Shown here: positions 61,269 to 64,000 of the stretch, one piece after another
How positions within the stretch are numbered: position 1 is the stretch's first letter
How the letters are laid out: each line of letters starts with the position of its first letter
Assembly (NCBI GenBank): GCA_963695705.1
Contig: CAVOHB010000004.1
Coordinates: 124,001-188,000, forward strand
Length of the DNA stretch: 64,000 nucleotides
Origin: JBKPNJ01 sp963695705
GTDB lineage: Bacteria; Actinomycetota; Actinomycetes; Propionibacteriales; Nocardioidaceae
Reading direction: 5' to 3'
Program-made: the position numbers and the translations under genes
Notes under the pieces: model-generated
The model's input: only the letters and a program-made list of their open reading frames with translations
The model's database searches: none
Told to the model about the DNA's origin: nothing

Positions 61269-62705
61269 TTAGACAAGGCCGCCGGGCGAGTACGCCGCAG
61301 CGTCAGGATGCCTGGCGACCACCTCGCCGACCCTGCGGACGACCTCGTCGACCTGACGTACCGACGTGCCGGTGAACGACAGCGGGTCCGACACCAGCGA
61401 GGAGAGTTCATCGCGGGTCAAACCGAGCCGTTCGTCGGCGGCCAGCCGGTCGAACAGGTCGTTGCGATCGGCACCCTTCTCACGCATCAGCAGCGCCGCG
61501 GCGACGGCATGCTCCCTGATCACCTCGTGGGCCACCTCGCGACCGACCCCCCGTCGCACCGAGGCCGTCAGGATGCGGGTGGTCGCCAGGAACGGCAGAT
61601 AGCGTTCTAGCTCACGCGCCAACACGGCAGGAAAGACGCCGAAGTCGTCGAGCACGGAGATGAGCGTCCGGAGCAGACCGTCGACGGCGAAGAAGGCATC
61701 GGGCAGGGCGACCCGGCGGACGACCGAGCAGGAGACGTCGCCCTCGTTCCACTGGTCGCCGGCAGTCTCACCCACCATCGACAGGTGGCCCCGCAGGATC
61801 ACGGCGAGCCCGTTGACGCGCTCACATGAGCGCGTGTTCATCTTGTGCGGCATCGCGCTCGAACCCACCTGGCCGGGGCGGAACCCCTCGGTGACAAGCT
61901 CAAGTCCTGCCATCAGCCGGATCGTCGTCGCCAGGCTCGACGGTCCGGCGCAGATCTGGACCAGCGCGCTGACGACGTTGAAGTCGAGCGAACGCGGGTA
62001 GACCTGCCCGACACTCGTCAGCAGGTGGTCGAACCCCAGGTGCGCCGCGACCAGCCGCTCGAGCTCGGCAAGCCTGCCGGGGTCCCCGTCGAACAGGTCG
62101 AGCTGGTCCTGAGCCGTGCCGACCGGCCCCTTGATGCCCCGCAGCGGATAGCGGGCGATGAGGTCCTCCAACCGGGCGTAAGCGATCAGCGTCTCCTCCG
62201 CGGCGGATGCGAAACGCTTGCCGAGCGTCGTGGCCTGCGCCGGCACGTTGTGGGTTCGCCCAGCCATCACCAGGGTCTGATGCTCCTCGGCCAGCCGGGC
62301 CAGCCGGGCCAGCGTGGCCACGACGCGGTCGCGCACCAGCAGCAGCGAGTCGCGGATCTGCAGCTGTTCGACGTTCTCGGTGACGTCGCGACTGGTCATG
62401 CCCTTGTGCGCGTGCTCATGACCGGCCAGTGCGGCGAACTCCTCGATCCGGGCCTTGACGTCGTGCCGGGTGACGTGCTCGCGGCGGGCGATCGACTCGA
62501 GGTCGACCTGCTCCACAACGCGGGTGTAGTCCTCGATCACCCCGTCCGGCACGTCCACGCCGAGACTCCCCTGAGCGGACAGGACGGCCAGCCAGAGTCG
62601 CCGCTCCAGTACGACCTTGTGCTCCGGCGACCAGAGGCGCACCAGCTCCGGCGACGCGTACCGGCTGGCAAGGACGTTCGCGATCACCGGGCCAGTGTCT
62701 CGCAT
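61269..62705 (-). CDS. purB: Adenylosuccinate lyase
   Basis: A 478-residue fumarase/aspartase-superfamily lyase that acts twice in AMP synthesis (SAICAR to AICAR and adenylosuccinate to AMP). ASRYASPELVRLWSPEHKVV, HAHKGMTSRDVTENVEQL, MAGRTHNVPAQATTLGKRF and the signature GSSAMPHKMNTRSCERVN with the catalytic loop are present. The ATG at 62705 is used; a GTG six codons later (VIANVLASRYAS) fits the family start equally well. It is 33 bp downstream of purD. Confidence 0.95.
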   Translation of the reverse strand: MRDTGPVIANVLASRYASPELVRLWSPEHKVVLERRLWLAVLSAQGSLGVDVPDGVIEDYTRVVEQVDLESIARREHVTRHDVKARIEEFAALAGHEHAHKGMTSRDVTENVEQLQIRDSLLLVRDRVVATLARLARLAEEHQTLVMAGRTHNVPAQATTLGKRFASAAEETLIAYARLEDLIARYPLRGIKGPVGTAQDQLDLFDGDPGRLAELERLVAAHLGFDHLLTSVGQVYPRSLDFNVVSALVQICAGPSSLATTIRLMAGLELVTEGFRPGQVGSSAMPHKMNTRSCERVNGLAVILRGHLSMVGETAGDQWNEGDVSCSVVRRVALPDAFFAVDGLLRTLISVLDDFGVFPAVLARELERYLPFLATTRILTASVRRGVGREVAHEVIREHAVAAALLMREKGADRNDLFDRLAADERLGLTRDELSSLVSDPLSFTGTSVRQVDEVVRRVGEVVARHPDAAAYSPGGLV

Positions 62706-62738
62706 CCGGCGTCCGGCAAGCGGGGTCCGGGCCGCGGA

Positions 62739-64000
<1,262 letters not shown>

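Overview
The window is high-GC actinobacterial chromosome with mostly ordinary gene density. The evidence is a BldC-type regulator, a DUF3073 protein, an FprA-type ferredoxin reductase, a valine dehydrogenase, many GTG/TTG starts and ATGA/GTGA stop-start overlaps. The bldC, vdh, DUF3073, purM, purF, purL, purQ/purS, purC, purB, purD order resembles the Streptomyces purine region. The genus cannot be fixed from the sequence.

Layout. 1-3.5 kb: a PGM1-like ATP-grasp ligase (5' end outside the window), tRNA-Glu, a minimal zinc protease, a HAL/PAL-family lyase with an altered cofactor triad, tRNA-Phe. 3.6-9.1 kb: an accessory stretch of VOC and DUF1905/YdeI-like proteins and an XdhC domain, with a broken methyltransferase, a truncated LuxR regulator and a possible reductase remnant. 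9.4-13.1 kb: a large secreted DUF5122 propeller protein with an attenuator-like leader, then fprA. 13.6-23.4 kb: a chemosensory operon of two receptors, CheW, CheA-REC, CheB, CheR-TPR, a second CheW and a REC-GGDEF diguanylate cyclase. This is the component set of the Wsp system and should output c-di-GMP, not flagellar control. Three pseudo-palindromes resembling the c-di-GMP-responsive BldD box lie about 90-115 bp upstream of this operon, the DUF5122 gene and a small Cys-rich protein gene. The part from 15.4 to 19.8 kb is full of single-base indels that look more like consensus errors than decay.

23.4-27.4 kb: four tandem secreted PD40/TolB-like six-bladed propellers, two of them frameshifted. 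27.6-35 kb: lon, a small acetyltransferase, a secreted GH26-type mannanase, a SolA-like oxidase and an MMPL transporter. 35.2-38.5 kb: a ferredoxin-reductase-type flavoprotein divergent from a Cys-rich SufR-like regulator, then a MarR/YbaK pair. 38.5-43.1 kb: DUF3224 and a MoxR/DUF58/DUF4129 operon. 43.2-46.3 kb: bldC, a conserved unknown, vdh, a 21-bp tandem repeat and DUF3073.

46.4-64 kb: de novo purine genes purM, purF, purL, purQ, purS, purC, purB and purD, all on the minus strand. They are interrupted by a sterol-carrier-like gene, an RTX-type secreted protein, a NarL-type two-component pair with a CPBP protease, an acyl-CoA ligase, and a CrtI-like oxidoreductase with an SRPBCC protein. 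PurD runs off the right edge.
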